Both the position numbers and the translations under genes were made by a program. The notes below the pieces were generated by a model that was not told the origin of the DNA, did no database searches, and saw only the letters and a list, made by a program, of their open reading frames with translations. From NCBI RefSeq assembly GCF_000468535.1, contig NZ_AUQY01000002.1:660888-724887 (forward strand): a stretch of DNA of 64,000 bases, in the 5' to 3' direction. Shown in pieces: positions 63,536-64,000 of this stretch (position 1 is its first letter; each line of letters opens with the position of its first letter). Source of the DNA: Peptoniphilus mikwangii (GTDB taxonomy: Bacteria; Bacillota; Clostridia; Tissierellales; Peptoniphilaceae).

Positions 63536-64000
63536 CTATTTAAATACATACGACATAGCATCTAAATCTTTAGTCTGTATCTTTATCTTTTTGTCATGAA
63601 CAACATAAGGAAACGGTATTGGATTACAGCCACCCTTAAATCCGATAGTTCCCCTATTCATAACTACATCACAAAGCTTGCAGACAACATCATTATTTCT
63701 CTCAAAATATCCCGACGGTCCGCAAATTTCACATGCATCTAAAACTACCCCATAGGAATTTTGTGCTTTTTTTATTAAGAAAAACCTGACATCTACACCG
63801 TCAACAGAGTGATATATATATCTGTGCAAATGATTATCCTCTAAAATTTCAAGCGGAACAACTATAAGCCCTTCCTCCATTTGATATTCTTCAGGCTTTG
63901 AAAGAGCTACTTCTCTTCCGGCATAATTTTTTATAACTGTAAGTGATAAAATATTTATTACAATTAATATTAGGAAAAATTGTGCCCAGTGTCTACAATT
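63536..64000 (-). CDS. DUF2318-domain membrane protein, C-terminal part (runs off window)
   Basis: An open reading frame without stop continues to the right edge; 154 residues are visible. A transmembrane helix near the left of the visible part (FFLILIVINILSLTVI) is followed by the DUF2318 domain: LHRYIYHSVDGVDVRFFLI, ACEICGPSGYF, VVCKLCDVVMNRGTIGF and GGCNPIPFPY, with two CxxC pairs and a further Cys as likely metal or heme ligands. The internal Met at 63880 is not the start. In P19/FetMP loci this protein precedes the paired permeases, as here. Confidence 0.85.
   Translation of the reverse strand, partial: NCRHWAQFFLILIVINILSLTVIKNYAGREVALSKPEEYQMEEGLIVVPLEILEDNHLHRYIYHSVDGVDVRFFLIKKAQNSYGVVLDACEICGPSGYFERNNDVVCKLCDVVMNRGTIGFKGGCNPIPFPYVVHDKKIKIQTKDLDAMSYVFK

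Overview
The window is a 64 kb piece of a low-GC (A/T-rich), anaerobic Gram-positive chromosome. Evidence for this is the strong AGGAGG-type ribosome binding sites, a cysteine T-box, a CggR-controlled glycolytic operon, a complete Rnf complex, an oxygen-sensitive glycyl-radical enzyme, FAD-dependent thymidylate synthase (ThyX) and S-layer-homology (SLH) surface proteins. This fits Clostridia/Tissierellia, for instance a relative of the oral Peptostreptococcaceae or Peptoniphilaceae. The genus cannot be fixed from the sequence alone. Most genes are on the minus strand, so transcription mainly runs from high to low coordinates.

Layout. 0-12.6 kb: an SdpI-like gene, then rpoB-rpoC and rpsL-rpsG-fusA-tuf on the minus strand, each block with its own promoter. 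12.7-15.7 kb: a secreted GH114-type lipoprotein, and divergently a zinc-phospholipase-C-like protein coupled to a UMF1-type transporter. 15.8-17.7 kb: a variant FolD and an M24 peptidase. 17.8-19.4 kb: a small membrane protein and an LCP cell-wall ligase. 19.5-22.6 kb: a Crp/Fnr regulator divergent from a YjjI/YjjW glycyl-radical enzyme and activase, with an operator centred at -41.5. 22.7-27.3 kb: NUDIX, Cys T-box, cysS-mrnC-thyX-rlmB-rae1. 27.4-32.5 kb: rnfCDGEAB. 32.7-36.4 kb: two tRNA-Leu genes flanking polA-coaE. 36.5-43.7 kb: YibE/F, an SLH-anchored 5'-nucleotidase, a stalk-domain protein, two GNAT proteins and murJ. 43.9-48 kb: alanine dehydrogenase and a 949-residue Cna_B/SLH adhesin. 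48.1-53.9 kb: cggR-gap-pgk-tpiA-eno-sixA, with no phosphoglycerate mutase. 54.1-55.6 kb: gltX. 55.7-58.5 kb: an unrecognised three-gene cassette in which a substrate-binding-protein-like protein without signal peptide is encoded with a HypB-like GTPase and an ABC ATPase; two of the three carry similar DUF1858-like N-termini. 58.7-64 kb: an operon with the gene order of the P19/FetMP iron-uptake accessory loci (DUF2318 protein, two FtsX-type permeases, LolD-type ATPase), extended by an FMN-binding lipoprotein and a third permease. It runs off the right edge.

How the parts work together: glycolysis and the glycyl-radical system supply fermentation. Rnf couples ferredoxin oxidation to an ion gradient through flavinylated subunits, and a second predicted flavinylated lipoprotein in the iron-type operon suggests flavin-based electron transfer outside the membrane. 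The surface is built by LCP, MurJ and SLH-anchored proteins. The most promising under-described items are the DUF1858/SBP/GTPase/ABC cassette with its 16-bp palindromic operator, the Crp/Fnr-YjjI circuit, the FolD variant without its catalytic lysine, and the CnaB-SLH chimera.
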